The translations under genes were made by a program, and so were the position numbers. From Blasia pusilla (lineage: Eukaryota > Marchantiophyta > Marchantiopsida > Blasiales): a stretch of DNA of 64,000 nucleotides. Position 1 is the first letter of the stretch. Every line of letters starts with the position of its first letter. Where the stretch lies: positions 12,896,001 through 12,960,000 of the forward strand of contig CM114274.1 of the NCBI GenBank assembly GCA_050084515.1, written 5' to 3'. A model generated the notes under the pieces. It was not told where the DNA came from, ran no database searches, and was given only the letters and a program-made list of their open reading frames with translations. Below, piece by piece: positions 1 through 10,794 of this stretch.

Positions 1-589
1 CGACCAAGTCCTGGCTCCTACTCTGAATCAGAGCCCTCTCCATATCACTTTGTTTCTCGTAGAGGGTCGCCGGAAGATCGGCATATCACTCGACAACTCA
101 ATGCGGATCCCGGTCCCTTTAGCGTACCCAAATCCTCCATGCTAAATGCAAAGTAGCTCCTATAACTCTTGAGGAACGATGTATTGGCGCCGCGCTCTCC
201 TCTGTCAACTTAGGGCCCATATCTGGCTCCCAAGTCTCCATCGTGACTACGGTAGGACTCTCCGGCGCGGGTATCGGTGGTCGCTATGGTGCAACCCCGT
301 CTCAAGCAACAACACTCGGCCGCTCTCCTGCAGCCAACTGCAAACTCGATCTCCTCCACGGTGCCGAAACCACGCTCGATCTTTGTGGCTATCATCTCTT
401 GCGTATCTTCAAAACATCCCAAGAAGTCCAAGGGTGTCTCTCCCGATCTCCCCTCGTGCGTAGATCTCCTCGGGTCTCGCCCCCAGCCACTGCCTCCACC
501 GTCTTGGTAGGCATGGGGCTCACCAACGCAACTGGCCGTGATCTCGTCGCGATCTCATACGACGCCGCTCGCCCACTCCCAAGCCGAGG
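1..589 (-). pseudogene. Unassigned polyprotein sequence downstream of the methyltransferase
   Basis: Minus-strand sequence continuing past methyltransferase motif X keeps an open segment ending in HPWTSWDVLKIRKR (near 395-440), then becomes frame-disrupted towards the window edge. It probably belongs to the polyprotein region between methyltransferase and reverse transcriptase, but no reverse transcriptase, RNase H or integrase motif is visible within the window. Its size and function cannot be judged from this fragment. Confidence 0.35.
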
Positions 590-1518
590 ATCCATGTCAA
601 GCGATTCAAGTCCATCGCTCGACCCAAGACATGGCGTCGTGATGCCTCTGACACTGATGGTACTGCCGTCACTCCTGTGGGAAATCCCATCGCTCACTCT
701 CTCTCATCGGCGTTGGGCTCCACCAACCGCTCAACCTGGTCATTCCAAACCAAGCCAGGACCGGCCTCCTTGTCTGCATAGGAAGCGGGAAAACTCACAA
801 ACGTGGGCAAAGGCGCCCGGCCTGGCCTACCCTGTTGACCACGTCGGCCGGTGGTCGATCATCGTGCCTCAATGCCTGTGATCGACGACCTGGATCGAGA
901 ATGGAATCCACTAACAAAGGGGAGGGGCGCTCCACTCTCGCATACGCCCTCCATAACACCGCATGGGGCACCAAGTTGGTCCACCATAGACGCGGGCGAT
1001 GGGCTCTAGAACCTACACTCGCCGCATCCAAGAACATTCTTTGGGCGATCAGGCACGCACTTGATGAACACTCGTCACGACCCGTGACTGAGTCTCCTAA
1101 GATCGGCACATTCTCCGAATGTAGGCCGGAGAACGAGACTGGTGCTCTGCAATCGCCGTAAGACCCTCAACATCTCCCAAAACAACCTGGACTAAGTGTC
1201 ACCAACCCGCTGCCTTGTCAAAGACTCGATTGGTACGACATGGCCAACCGGCAATGACCAAATCAATGGTCCCTACCCGCTCTAAGTCCCGCGCCCCAAC
1301 AACAAAATATCCCTCGAGGGAACTCGTACCCTTCAGACGCTGGACTTGCACAATAAGTCGGGAAAACGAGGCGTAATTGCGCCACATGTCGAGTGAGACG
1401 CGCCGCAACATCATCACTCTCCACATACAATCTTCTTTACTGCCAGACTCGCACTCGCTTGCAAAAGCAAAGAAGCTGACTAACCGGTGCTAATCCCTCC
1501 AAAGAGATCTAACACTCG
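590..1518 (-). pseudogene. Cytosine-5 DNA methyltransferase domain inside the retroelement (decayed)
   Basis: Several conserved C5-methyltransferase motifs occur in order on the minus strand. Motif I, RVLDLFGGISTG, is at 1480-1518 (S-adenosylmethionine binding). Motif IV, DLVIAGWPC, is at 1238-1264 and includes the catalytic Pro-Cys. A motif VIII-like stretch SRAHRPRLWWTNL (about 980-1020) resembles the Dnmt3-type motif. A C-terminal EPNADERE is followed by a TGA, AMGFPTG, and then GRAMDLN at about 603-623, matching motifs IX-X. The domain is broken by a TAG immediately after motif I, a frame change after motif IV and the TGA before AMGF, so this copy cannot be active. By family knowledge such enzymes transfer a methyl group to C5 of cytosine. 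Its role in the element is unknown; self-methylation to escape or exploit host silencing has been proposed for similar elements. Confidence 0.78.
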
Positions 1519-1819
1519 AATACCCTCCTCCGGGGTACACCACACAATGGGTGTAGTATCTAAGGGTGTCATCGTAGCACTCCCCGCTACCTCGGGTTCC
1601 TCAGACCCGTCACCCTTTGGTGCAAACGCCTCGCTCCACGCGGTCTGCGACGCAAGATCGCCAATCGTTGAAGCTCCTCAGTTGAGCCCCAGAGCGGCAC
1701 CTCTCCTCCACGGAATGATGCAGCTACCATAACACTCCTCTCCATAGAAATGTCAGGAATGGGAGTATCCTCTGCATGGACATGTCCCTCAATCAAATCA
1801 CTAGGCCAAGTGATGGCAC

Positions 1820-2252
1820 TGCTAAATGCTGCTAAGGTCGCCATCTCTCCTGGCCGTTGCTCGATCATCGCACTGCGTGAATCGAACGGGTAATGAGCTA
1901 AGGCGCCCATCACGGATCGCCATCCTGGTCAGAGGGGACGCGACTCCTCCCACTAATCCAGGGAAAACCCCATCGGGTATAACATCGCTCCACCAACCAA
2001 GACGTCGAGGACTCAAAGATCGATCACTATCGCTTGGCGCGCACCACGGACTCATCTGTAGGATGTCCCGGGCGAATCCTCACCACGACCTCATGTCGGG
2101 TGATATACTGTGTGGTACTCGCTCCACCCAAGGATGTCTATATCCGAAATGGAAAACACTCCACATCGGCTCTCGTCAAGCCCAATCCTATGAATGACGC
2201 TTTCCCCAACATCAAGGGTTGCGCTCCTGAATCCAACAAGACGCGCTGCGGA
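1820..2252 (-). pseudogene. Retropepsin-like aspartic protease (degenerate)
   Basis: On the minus strand the frame from 2252 reads through the protease signature LLDSGAQPLMLGKA, in which the aspartate of DSG (codons at 2225-2233) is the expected catalytic residue. A stretch beginning TSLGGAST follows. A TAG at 2138-2140 interrupts the frame between PFRI and TSLGG. Beyond about 2035 the frame is lost, although LGGAMLYPMG- and SSLPVRF-like pieces still align with the sister copy at 49268-49627. In LTR elements this enzyme cleaves the gag-pol polyprotein. The DSG triad is intact here but mutated to DSR in the other copy. The family assignment rests on the DSGAQ motif and the shared order of domains. 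Confidence 0.72.
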
Positions 2253-2261
2253 CTAAAAGCC

Positions 2262-2345
2262 TCTCAAGTGGTAGATGACCAAGAGGTTAGCTGAATAAAC
2301 ATAAGGTCCTCTTGAAGAGGTCTTGGGTTCAACTCTCCCCTTGGA
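2262..2345 (+). repeat. tRNA-like sequence, possible SINE head
   Basis: The plus strand carries a box-A-like stretch (AGGTTAGCTGA, around 2283), a long variable-arm-like hairpin (CCTCTTGAAGAGG) and a box-B-like TψC arm (GGGTTCAACTCTCC). This order of elements is that of a class-II tRNA or a tRNA-derived SINE with an internal RNA polymerase III promoter. I cannot fold a complete cloverleaf, so a functional tRNA is unlikely. Two other tRNA-like stretches in the window (26802-26860 plus; 42099-42153 minus) share the hairpin plus TTCAA-loop plan. The following 280 bases (to about 2630) could be SINE body but show no recognisable feature. Confidence 0.35.
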
Positions 2346-2989
2346 CACTGGGGGGCGGTCTCAACCCGAGGGTAATGGCGTCCCCCACCTAGGGCATGGA
2401 TGGTCCATGTTCGAGAGAGAGAACGCCTTGTGTGCCTTTCATGTTGTATGCCTTGACTATGCTCCCAGGTTAAAAATCTGGATAAAAATTCCAGGCCTTC
2501 AAAAATAAAAATAAAAAACAAAAACAAAATCTCATGAGTGAGAACCCCAAATCTAGATGTGAAGGTGCCCGTCAGATGCGATGTCAATTTCACATATGTG
2601 GAAGGGGTCCCATGATACAAGTATACATACCTTTCCTTGTAGACAAGTGGCGTACATAACTAACACTTATTTGCCACATATTTTTCTACTTTTGCAGGTG
2701 GGAGGGCAAGTAGAACCAAGCGTGACATATGGACAAATGAAGTGAATTAACGTAAGGATCTGAATTTGAAACCCCGTTGCAAGTTAATGCCAAATGGGTA
2801 TCCAAAAACCAAGATACATGGTTATGAGCCTTGGTTGAGTGATCTAAAAGTACGCGTCATGCGCTATCTTGACTTGTCATGCATCAAGATAAGTAGATAA
2901 GATCTAGTGAGTATAGCCATGGTCACCAACTATATAAATGAGTCCTATATTTATGTCGGGGCACCAGCTTTGGATTCTGAGTTCTTAAG

Positions 2990-4860
2990 AAAAAAAGAAT
3001 GCCACTCTTATGAAAACCAAGAGGTCTACATTGAAGGCCTACTGGCTAAAGAATGGGGGCCATCGAGAAGTCCCTTGTCACCCCAAAGCAAGGGCGGTGG
3101 AGTGGGAACGAATGGTAGACTATTGGATGTCAGAATATGGGAAATTTAAGGCTGAGCAAATGATCAAGGCTCGGTCACACGTTGTGACTTTGAACTACAG
3201 CGGTCAGGCAGGTTTAGAGCGTTTTGTTGTAAGCCCTTAACCTGATATGTGACTTGTACATAGTTAGCTTTGCAATTACCATATTTTGTTCAATGGGCAT
3301 ATTTATCAATCTAAGCATTTATTTAAGTACTCCTATTGAAGCTTGCATGTCTCCTATCACAATTGAAGAAGTTCAAACTCTGCCAATGCTTTTTAACACA
3401 TCATGTGGGATGTAAATTTAAGGGGGATCCAAAAAGAGATCTTTTTCTTCATGGTACAATATTCGAGGATGTACCATTAACACATCCAAAATTCATAGAT
3501 TTTAGTGGAGCTTCATGGGTAAGTAATTCCCTCTTTTTAAAGATGGTGTGTTTTTAAAGCTTCTAAGTAAATTGGTCCACTTGATAAGATGTCTTGGAGA
3601 TAAGTTTTGTGGAGATTTTTGTATTAACTTTTACATTTTCTTCATAGGGAGTCGAATCCGATATCACTTCCCACGTGAATGAGGTGGAGAGCAAGTTTGA
3701 CGAAGGTATGCATGATATGAGATCACAAATTGAGGTCGGGCAAAGAGAGCAAGAAAATAAGTGGAGTGATATTCAAGCAAGTTATCAACTTTTCGAAGAG
3801 AAGTTGAATGTTCTCATGTGTATGGTGTCAAAATTGGTTGAGAATGGGAAAGAAACCATCTTGAATGTATCAATTGATGATGCACTTGTAGACAAGCAAT
3901 CAACTTTCAAAAGTAAGTTCAACTTCTTAGTTCTTCCATGCTATTTTTTATTGTTCTTTGGATTTTTTTAGTTAGTGTCAAACACTCTTTATGATCTGAT
4001 TTCTTACTTGGCTTGTGTAGGACGCAATTGAGATGAATTTGACAGCCTCAATACCACAGAAATTGGTATACAGGTTAAGAAGTCCTCTAGAAAAAAAAAG
4101 ACAAAGCATCACATGAATGCTGGCTTTTAGGATCGTACTATTTTTTTCTCGTGAGATGCTTTTACTCCCCTCTTTGTGAAATTGGACTCATAATTTAGAG
4201 ACCTTTTACTAGTCTTATTGAGTGTGCAAATGTAAACCTCTATTGGGAGTGAGTTGTTTGTTGTTAGTGTTGGGAGTGTGGGTAGTGTGTTGGAGTGTGA
4301 TTTCAAAGTCTTAAGCACCAAGAAACAAAGGGTAAATATTAAAGGTTTCCCGACTTTGCAATGAAAGTTTATATGTTCTTCGTGGATATGTGACAACACT
4401 ATACATGCATGTGTGTTTCCATTCTCATATTTTGGTACCAAACTAGGTGAGGCTTGTAGGCTTTTCAAGGAAGTTACCAATAGGTGGATGGAGCTTCACC
4501 AAGGTAATAAATGTGGTTATAATAGTTAATTCACTATTGTAATGTTATTATGTTGGCATTTAATCAAGTGTTTTGAATTGGTATGTGTATAGTTGCGCTT
4601 GGGAGATTAAATACACCTTACGCAACCAAAGCTTAGTAGAAACATATTGGATCGTGGAGTAGTCTCAAGCTTGAGTGGTTGGGACAAGTTCCATGGGAAG
4701 GATATCAGTCTGGGTTTGGTGTAGGTAGACCTGAAAGATACAACGCAACGTGATTACCAACTATGGGAGCCAAACACAATGGATGAACCTGCCCAACTCA
4801 CACTAGGAGACGCAATAGGGACTTGTATCATTTGGCCAGAGTTAAATTTAAAAAGCTTGC
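2990..4860 (+). pseudogene. CACTA/En-Spm-like (plant transposase 24 type) remnant
   Basis: Exon-like blocks on the plus strand match the plan of plant En/Spm-type TnpA proteins. They are a tryptophan-rich block with EWERMVDYWMSEYGKFKAEQ (about 3097-3160) followed by a basic RSHVV stretch; then DPKRDLFLHGTIFEDVPL (about 3430-3480); then a predicted coiled coil rich in Glu, Gln and Lys (3675-3920); and finally a LTLGDAIGTCIIWPEL-like tail near 4800-4845, typical of the C-terminus of this family. GTAAGT-type donors after the second block and before 3650 suggest introns. Stops separate the last blocks, so this is probably a dead element. CACTA termini were not found. Confidence 0.5.
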
Positions 4861-4869
4861 TCATTAGGA

Positions 4870-6430
4870 ACTCTGATTTTGATAACTTGTAGATTTTGAT
4901 AAGTTTCAGAGCTTTGGAGATGGCATCAAAACTTCTTCAAGCCATTCTTTTACCTTATATGCATTGTTTTCATTCAATCTCTATTTTTCTATTTTCCATG
5001 TTGAAGAGATTGTGACTCTTATCTATAAGGACTCCTAAAGTTGGGGTTGTATTGTATATAAGTTAGCTATGAATCTACACATCCTTCATCTGGAACATTG
5101 TGATTGTGACTACTGCACCTTGAACATCTCACTCACTTGTTGTTGTTTGGGGGATTTTAGAGACAACAATGTACCTTGAACATCTCGCTCACTCTTTCTG
5201 AAATTGGGAATTTTAGAGAATACAAAGACTAATAATATCAGAGAGCACTCTGTTGCAAAAATAAAGTTTTAGTTTTCTCATGAAAAATCACTCACAATAA
5301 TTGTAGTATGAACCTTGAGAATAACTAACATAGTCATTTGTATGACTAAGCCAGTCCAGATAATAACCAAATCAATCATTGTATATGACTCATATAGTCG
5401 CTAATATAACTATTGTAGTGACAACAGTACCAATGTAGTCATTTAAATAACTCATGTCTCCAGTCATTTATCATGAATGAGCTAGTAATACCCAATCATT
5501 TAAAATGCCTCAATCAATTAATGCATGACTCAAACAGTAAGAACATGATTTATACATGGCGCAACCAGTCATTTTGAACTACTTGCTTAGTTGGAGTCAT
5601 AACATTCACAGACCCCTTGAGTCATAGAATATGACTCGTGTAGTTAATGATTATGACAGTCATTTCCACCACGTGTCACAATGACTCCAGACATTCCACT
5701 TATATTTTTTGTTGTATGATTGCATGATGACAATGTCTTTTCTCATGTTGTGCCATGTGGCCGTATGTGATTTTTTATTCAAATCCTACTCAACATGCCA
5801 TATCATTACATGACATGGCAAGTGTGGTTATGACTAAGTCATTTACGACATATGTCTTTCAATGGTGAAAATTATATCATCCTTATGCCATGTCATATGC
5901 GGATGTGGCATAGTGATGTGGCACTCACACGTGGTACATTAGTTATACATTAACGATTTAGAAGTCAATGACTAGAGTCATTTTCCGATCGGGTAGCCCT
6001 AGCCATTTCCTATAAATGACTTGGTTTATATGACTCTAACGGTCATGAATTATTCTTAGTCATTTACCACGAAAAATGACTCGACCCAATCATTTATTGG
6101 AGTCATAAAAACCAAGATTTCCTCTACTAATTGTTGCTTGTTTCATTAGTTCAGATATTTCAAGGCATTGAGCAATTTGTGTTACATAAAATTTGACGGT
6201 TGCATTTCATTGGTTCATTGCTACTTGTTTCACTAGTTCAAATATTTTGGGGCATCGAGAAATCTGTTTTATAGAAGATTTGATGATTGCATGATATTGG
6301 TTCATTTTTGGTTGTTTCACTAGTTCACATATTTTGGGGTATTGAGCAATCTATTTAAGAGAAGATTTGATGGTTGCACCTCATTGGTTTAGATGTCTCT
6401 AGATACCGAGAAATTTATTTTTGACAAGAA
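4870..6430. repeat. AT-rich stretch with dense AGTCAT/ATGACT words
   Basis: No gene is visible. Between about 5320 and 6110 the words AGTCAT and ATGACT, often followed or preceded by T- or A-runs, recur more than twenty times in both orientations at irregular spacing, sometimes as close inverted pairs. Around 6130-6420 three diverged repeats share the pattern 'TTCACTAGTTCA.ATATTTTGGGG' followed by 'GAGAAGATTTGATGGTTGCA'-like sequence, spaced about 90-100 bp apart. Confidence 0.5.
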
Positions 6431-6454
6431 TTTTAGAAAATTATTTTTGACAAG

Positions 6455-6455
<1 letters not shown>

Positions 6456-6537
<82 letters not shown>
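6456..6537. repeat. (TA)n microsatellite
   Basis: About 82 bases of uninterrupted TA dinucleotides. It is flanked on the left by a short imperfect duplication of a TTTTTGACAAGA-like sequence. Confidence 0.95.
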
Positions 6538-6539
<2 letters not shown>

Positions 6540-7039
6540 ACAACCACATTTACTTATGAAGCAGAAAGGTAGGCCAAGAAGATTAAACCTGAAATTTACG
6601 TTAGATGATGATGTCTATAAGACATACCAACTTGTGAGATTCAGCGAGTTTCATCGCCTGCACCAATGGAATGAGTTCTTTTACACTTGTTTATTACGCA
6701 GACTCACCTTTAGATTTGAACCATAAGTCATGAGTTGTGAATCCTCAAAGTGGAAATAGTTACATGAATGTATCAAGAGGAGTTTTTTTCTTGACTTAAA
6801 ACCTGTATCATAGATGAAATTAAAAGGCGTGCATCTGAGAATATGTGGAGTTAGGTACATAGTGCTGAAATCTTATCCAAAGTGATGGTTGTGCTTGATC
6901 CGTACCTCCAATTTGACACTGAGATTTTGCCTCTTTTATATTAGTTTGTAGATACGCAGAATGTGCATAGTCCCTCACAGTTGCCCCACCACAGTCCACA
7001 AATATTTAACATCAAAGAACTAAACAATGAATAGCAATA

Positions 7040-8310
7040 GCTCTTTCACGCGCTCAAAACCAAGATATCTAGTCTAATATTCCTCACTGGACCACTGGGA
7101 TGTGGGAAAACATTCTTTACATGCTTCATGCAAAAGAAATGGGAATGGATTGGCATAGACACCATATTCACGGCAACGATCGGAATTGTTGCAACACGTC
7201 TGCACAACCATGCAACTAGAGTGCATGTCGCCCTTGCTATACCATTGAGAGGGGAGCTACCAACAATGCATGAAACTTCACATCAGTACACTAGACTTTA
7301 GAAAGCTGAAGTCGTAGTTCTAGACGACTATTCCATGCTCACGCCCCGTCTTCTATAGATAATTGCAATAAGGGTAAATCAGGTTGGCCCATATGTAAAC
7401 CATTACTCGTTCTCATCAAAGCTTATCATTTTATTGGGTGATTTGTGCCAACTTCCACATGTTTGTCGCCATGTGTCACAACCACTCTATGGCTTTTGTC
7501 ACATAATGTCCTCACCACTCTACAAAAATTTTTAGAAGGTTGATTTCTCTACTTTGATAAGATATGGAGGTGATGTCGAGTTTCTTCAATTCTTGCTCTC
7601 GATACGAAACCACATTCCAAGTCAGCCGCAACTTGACTTATATTTGAAACGTACAGTGCTTCATAGATGCGAATGGTGCAATGGATTTCATTGCTAATGA
7701 TGCTTAGGTCATGTATACCCACCACAACGATATAAATATAATCAATCTGGTTGCTTTAAGGTGGATCTTTGGCAAGTGCGAAATTCTTCTTGTGGCTGTT
7801 GCAACAAATGCCCCTACTATTCTAGAATTGAAAGATTGGTTATCAAATACCACATTGCATAAAAAATCATTCATTGCTCTTGGCTGCAAATTAATGTTCT
7901 TTTGACATATACTATTGATCTCAAAAGGCAAGCAACTAATAGATGAGCTAGCACTGTTGTCGATTCACCGTTTAAGGACAATTTAATTACTATATTACTT
8001 ATAAAGTTGCTGTCAAATGGTGAGATCATTAAGGTAAGGTGATCCAATTTTTGCACGCTAAGAAATGGACCAGATCACAAGTTTACTATATGATTTTTTC
8101 CACTAGCAATGGGTTATGCAATTACAGGACACAAACGTCAAGGATTAAGTGTATGTGGCAAATGCCTACTTGTGGTCAAAGACGTGTTTGCACCTGGGTT
8201 GTTGTATGTGATGTTGTCCAATGTGAGGTCTCAAATGAGAATTCTAGGTCGAATCAAACCTGCTGATTTTCAGGTGTTTGGACAGAATGGTTTTGCCATT
8301 TCATAGTTTT
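7040..8310 (+). pseudogene. PIF1-type helicase remnant, probably Helitron
   Basis: The plus strand contains, in order, a Walker A motif LTGPLGCGKTF (about 7083-7115), an alanine/threonine-rich motif Ia-like stretch, a Walker B-like VVLDDYSML (about 7315-7340), and LIILLGDLCQLPHV (about 7425-7465), which is motif III of PIF1 helicases (GGDFRQLPPV). After a decayed middle, a C-terminal motif VI block contains ITGHKRQGLSV and GLLYVMLSNVRS (about 8110-8235). These are the landmarks of the PIF1-like helicase half of Helitron RepHel proteins. Several stops and frame changes separate the blocks, so it is not functional. A Rep domain and Helitron ends (5' TC, 3' hairpin-CTRR) were not identified. Confidence 0.72.
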
Positions 8311-9670
8311 AACTTGTTTCCAACATCCTTTTTGTGTTGCAGAATGTCATCTTATGAAAGTATTCGAAAACTTCGTGGGAAGGAAGGTGTCGTGGTATAA
8401 GCTACGCCTGATGGTTGTATGAAAATGCTAGCTACAGCAAGTGCCACTCGATCAGCAGAACCCAATTCTGTTGAGTGATGATAACGTCGGCACATATCCA
8501 TATGAAGATTTTCGGGTGAGATTTGATTCTCAAGGTGTACAAAAGACGCAACAAGCACAGGTACAATATCTTTACCTACTTGTTTTTTAATTCTGGGAAA
8601 TTGTTTGGAACAATGCTAACATGTTTGTGAACAAGTACCAAGAACACACATTGATTTTGCAAGAATGATACTAAACGATATGCCAGAACTCTCACAAGAC
8701 AATCATGCCAAATTCATACTCCCAACATAATCACAACTCACATATATTAACAATCTTGGCCTGACCTCTGATGATCGGGACCAATCCACTCGTAGCTGCC
8801 AAATGTACCGTATGATTGATGAGCGGAGAATATGGGCAACCACATTTTGCAAAGCTAGAAAACAACCACCTGCCAGAGATACTTCATTTTATGGGCCTAA
8901 GTATACCAAGTACACTCAAAAACTCATGTGATGTGAGCTAACTATGGCAATTGCATGTTTTTCGAGGTATTCATAACGAGGTGATGCCGTTTGATGAAAA
9001 GGTTTATTAGTCAAACTTGCATCCCGACTAGTGTACATATACAAAAAAATTGGAAGCAAGTCGACTATATGCGCCTTGTCATGTCATTAAGATTTTCAAC
9101 CGTATCCTTGGGGCTGACTTCCCATGTGCGATGAAAGTATGCCATGAAGCTCTTGAAACTAACAAGCCTCTCTCTTAATCCTATTTTATGCTTACAACGC
9201 ATCATTGTGGAAGGAATACGCATAGCACTCAAATGAATAGACGACTTTCATCTCCTTTCTCTAAGCGATTCCTCTATGGCCGCTCTCATGGCAACTGCCA
9301 ATCAAGTGCCTTTAACGTCTATGTATCGTTACACACCTACCGCTACGAAAAGAAGATCGGAGCTTCAAAAATAATATCCTCATTCTTTTTTGGATCTGCA
9401 TTGTCGTCAATGTTACAAAGATATCTACTTTCATGAACTAATTCCTTGCCACAGAGTTTTCCTCCTCGTTCGCCAGTAGGTACTGGCTGGTTTGCGTTGC
9501 GGGCTTCCGCTCACTCGGTAATACTAGGACAAACGCCATTGCGACGACATGCAATAATGGTGTAGTATGGCGTCATATACAATTACATCTTCTCACATGA
9601 GATCTCCATCCTTCTACTCATGCCATGTATTGTTTGAGTAGGGGAGAGAAGGGAGAGTATTCCGGTACGA
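8310..9670. other. No assignable gene; decayed coding-like sequence
   Basis: Short open segments on the plus strand (for example near 9060-9180, reading VIKIFNRILGADFPCAMKV) may be leftover Helitron or cargo sequence, but no family is recognisable. The rest of the interval shows nothing I can support. Confidence 0.3.
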
Positions 9671-9754
9671 TATCATATCGGAAGAAACGACATTTCGATA
9701 GTACATTGGTATGTGTGTAGCTTAATCCCTAAAGTTGTTGTCCAATAGTTTTCT

Positions 9755-10325
9755 TGAGAGATTGTACTCATTAAGTAGTGCCTGTCGTAGCCTTGCGACC
9801 ATAGACCTCGCGCCCTGGTTGGATGGTGCTTGAGATTGGGATGGGTGTAGAGAGAGAAGCAAGTGAGGAAGGTACCATATGAGAGGAGGGAGACAATCTC
9901 ATATACTGTGAGTGTTGACCAAAGAACGTGTTTATGCGGAGCTTCCAAGTGTCAACCAAGAGACTCTTCACCACACCATCTACTTTACCTGATTGGGATC
10001 CCCAATAGACATTACTTACCAATGCAGCACTTTTGAGCAATGAATCAAGGCTAGTGAATGTGTTGAACAATTCTAGTGCTACCAGCTTAGCAATATCAGC
10101 ATATGCTCTTGCTATGTGTGTTGTGAATTTTGCGCCTCTCGACCAAGTAATGACTAGAGGTTTCATCCCCATCGTCACACAAGGCGCAAGAGTTTAGTTG
10201 TGTTCCCATCCTTTTCTTATGGTTCAAAGAGATTGCTCCCGTTCTGAACTTGAGCCAGGTCCCCGAGCAAGTGGTTCCCCGCTAAAAGTTCTTCAGTCCT
10301 GCCTTCTCGGGATGTACCGTCAAGA
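9755..10325 (-). mobile_element. LINE 3' fragment (copy A)
   Basis: This block is clearly similar, along its whole length, to 58067-58590. Both begin with a 'AAGTAGTGCCTGTCGT' word and share CCCTGGTTGG, GGTACC.TATGAGAGG and TTACCTGAT words in the same order. On the minus strand it encodes a stretch with ADIAKLVALELFNTFTSLD and KVDGVVKSLLVDTWKL. The copy at 58 kb continues upstream into reverse-transcriptase sequence, which identifies this as the 3' part of a LINE. The copy is truncated and has no reverse transcriptase. Confidence 0.6.
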
Positions 10326-10339
10326 GAGAGGTCACAGAC

Positions 10340-10520
10340 TGTACTCATTAAGTAGTGCTTGTCGTTGCCTTGCGAGCATAGACCCCGCGCACTGGTTAGA
10401 CGGTGCTTGAGACCGGGATGGGAGGAACAAGTGAAGAAGGTACCATATGAGAGGAGGGAGACACTCTCAACGTGTTCGTGCGGAGCTTCAACCACACCAT
10501 CTACTTTACCTGATTTCTTG
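10340..10520 (-). mobile_element. LINE 3' fragment (copy B, tandem partial)
   Basis: A second, shorter copy of the first part of copy A, starting at the same 'CATTAAGTAGTGCTTGTCGT' word and ending after TTTACCTGATT. It lies directly beyond copy A in the same orientation. A similar side-by-side repetition of the same 3' segment occurs at 57950 and 58067. Confidence 0.55.
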
Positions 10521-10714
10521 AGAGAGAGGGCAAAGAATCGGAGGAAGAAGAGAAAGTTGAGGGAAGAAACGATGAGTACTAAGAGTGGCCATCGGCGAAT
10601 CTGTCGTACCTTGATGTAGATTGAAGATCGCATATGACATTTCAGGAGTGGATTGATTTGGTAGCTTATGCTCTAAATTTTAGGAGTGTCTTCATTTGGT
10701 GACTTTATGCGAGT

Positions 10715-10794
10715 TCTCATGATTCAGTGGAGAGAGATTAGCTCGGCTCTCTCTCCCCGAGGCCGAGGTAATCTCTCTCCACTAAATCATGAGA
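10715..10794. repeat. 32-bp near-perfect inverted repeat (hairpin)
   Basis: Arms 10715-10746 and 10763-10794 are reverse complements with about two mismatches and a 16-base loop. The arms begin TCTCATGATT. The segment contains a GAGAGAGATTA stem. No function is assigned. A cruciform or a miniature foldback insertion are possibilities. Confidence 0.85.

Larger units (their letters stand above)
1..2262 (-). mobile_element. Ty3/gypsy-type retroelement remnant carrying retropepsin and a cytosine-5 DNA methyltransferase
   Basis: Reading the minus strand from about 2262 down to 1, degenerate coding sequence runs in the order retropepsin, short linker, DNA cytosine-5 methyltransferase, then uncharacterised polyprotein sequence that leaves the window. 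The order, and a sister copy on the plus strand at 47-49.9 kb with gag and zinc knuckles upstream, identify it as internal sequence of an LTR retroelement. The copy is dead: it has several frame changes and stops, for example a TAG inside methyltransferase motif I at 1480-1482 and a TAG after the protease core at 2138-2140. The 5' end near 2262 appears to abut a tRNA-like sequence; no LTR was recognised. The methyltransferase cargo is the unusual part. Retrotransposon-encoded cytosine methyltransferases are known in a few algae and dinoflagellates. Confidence 0.75.

Noticed and set aside
243-881. 212-codon plus-strand frame
   Set aside because: It is the shadow of the minus-strand retroelement methyltransferase region, where the motifs lie.
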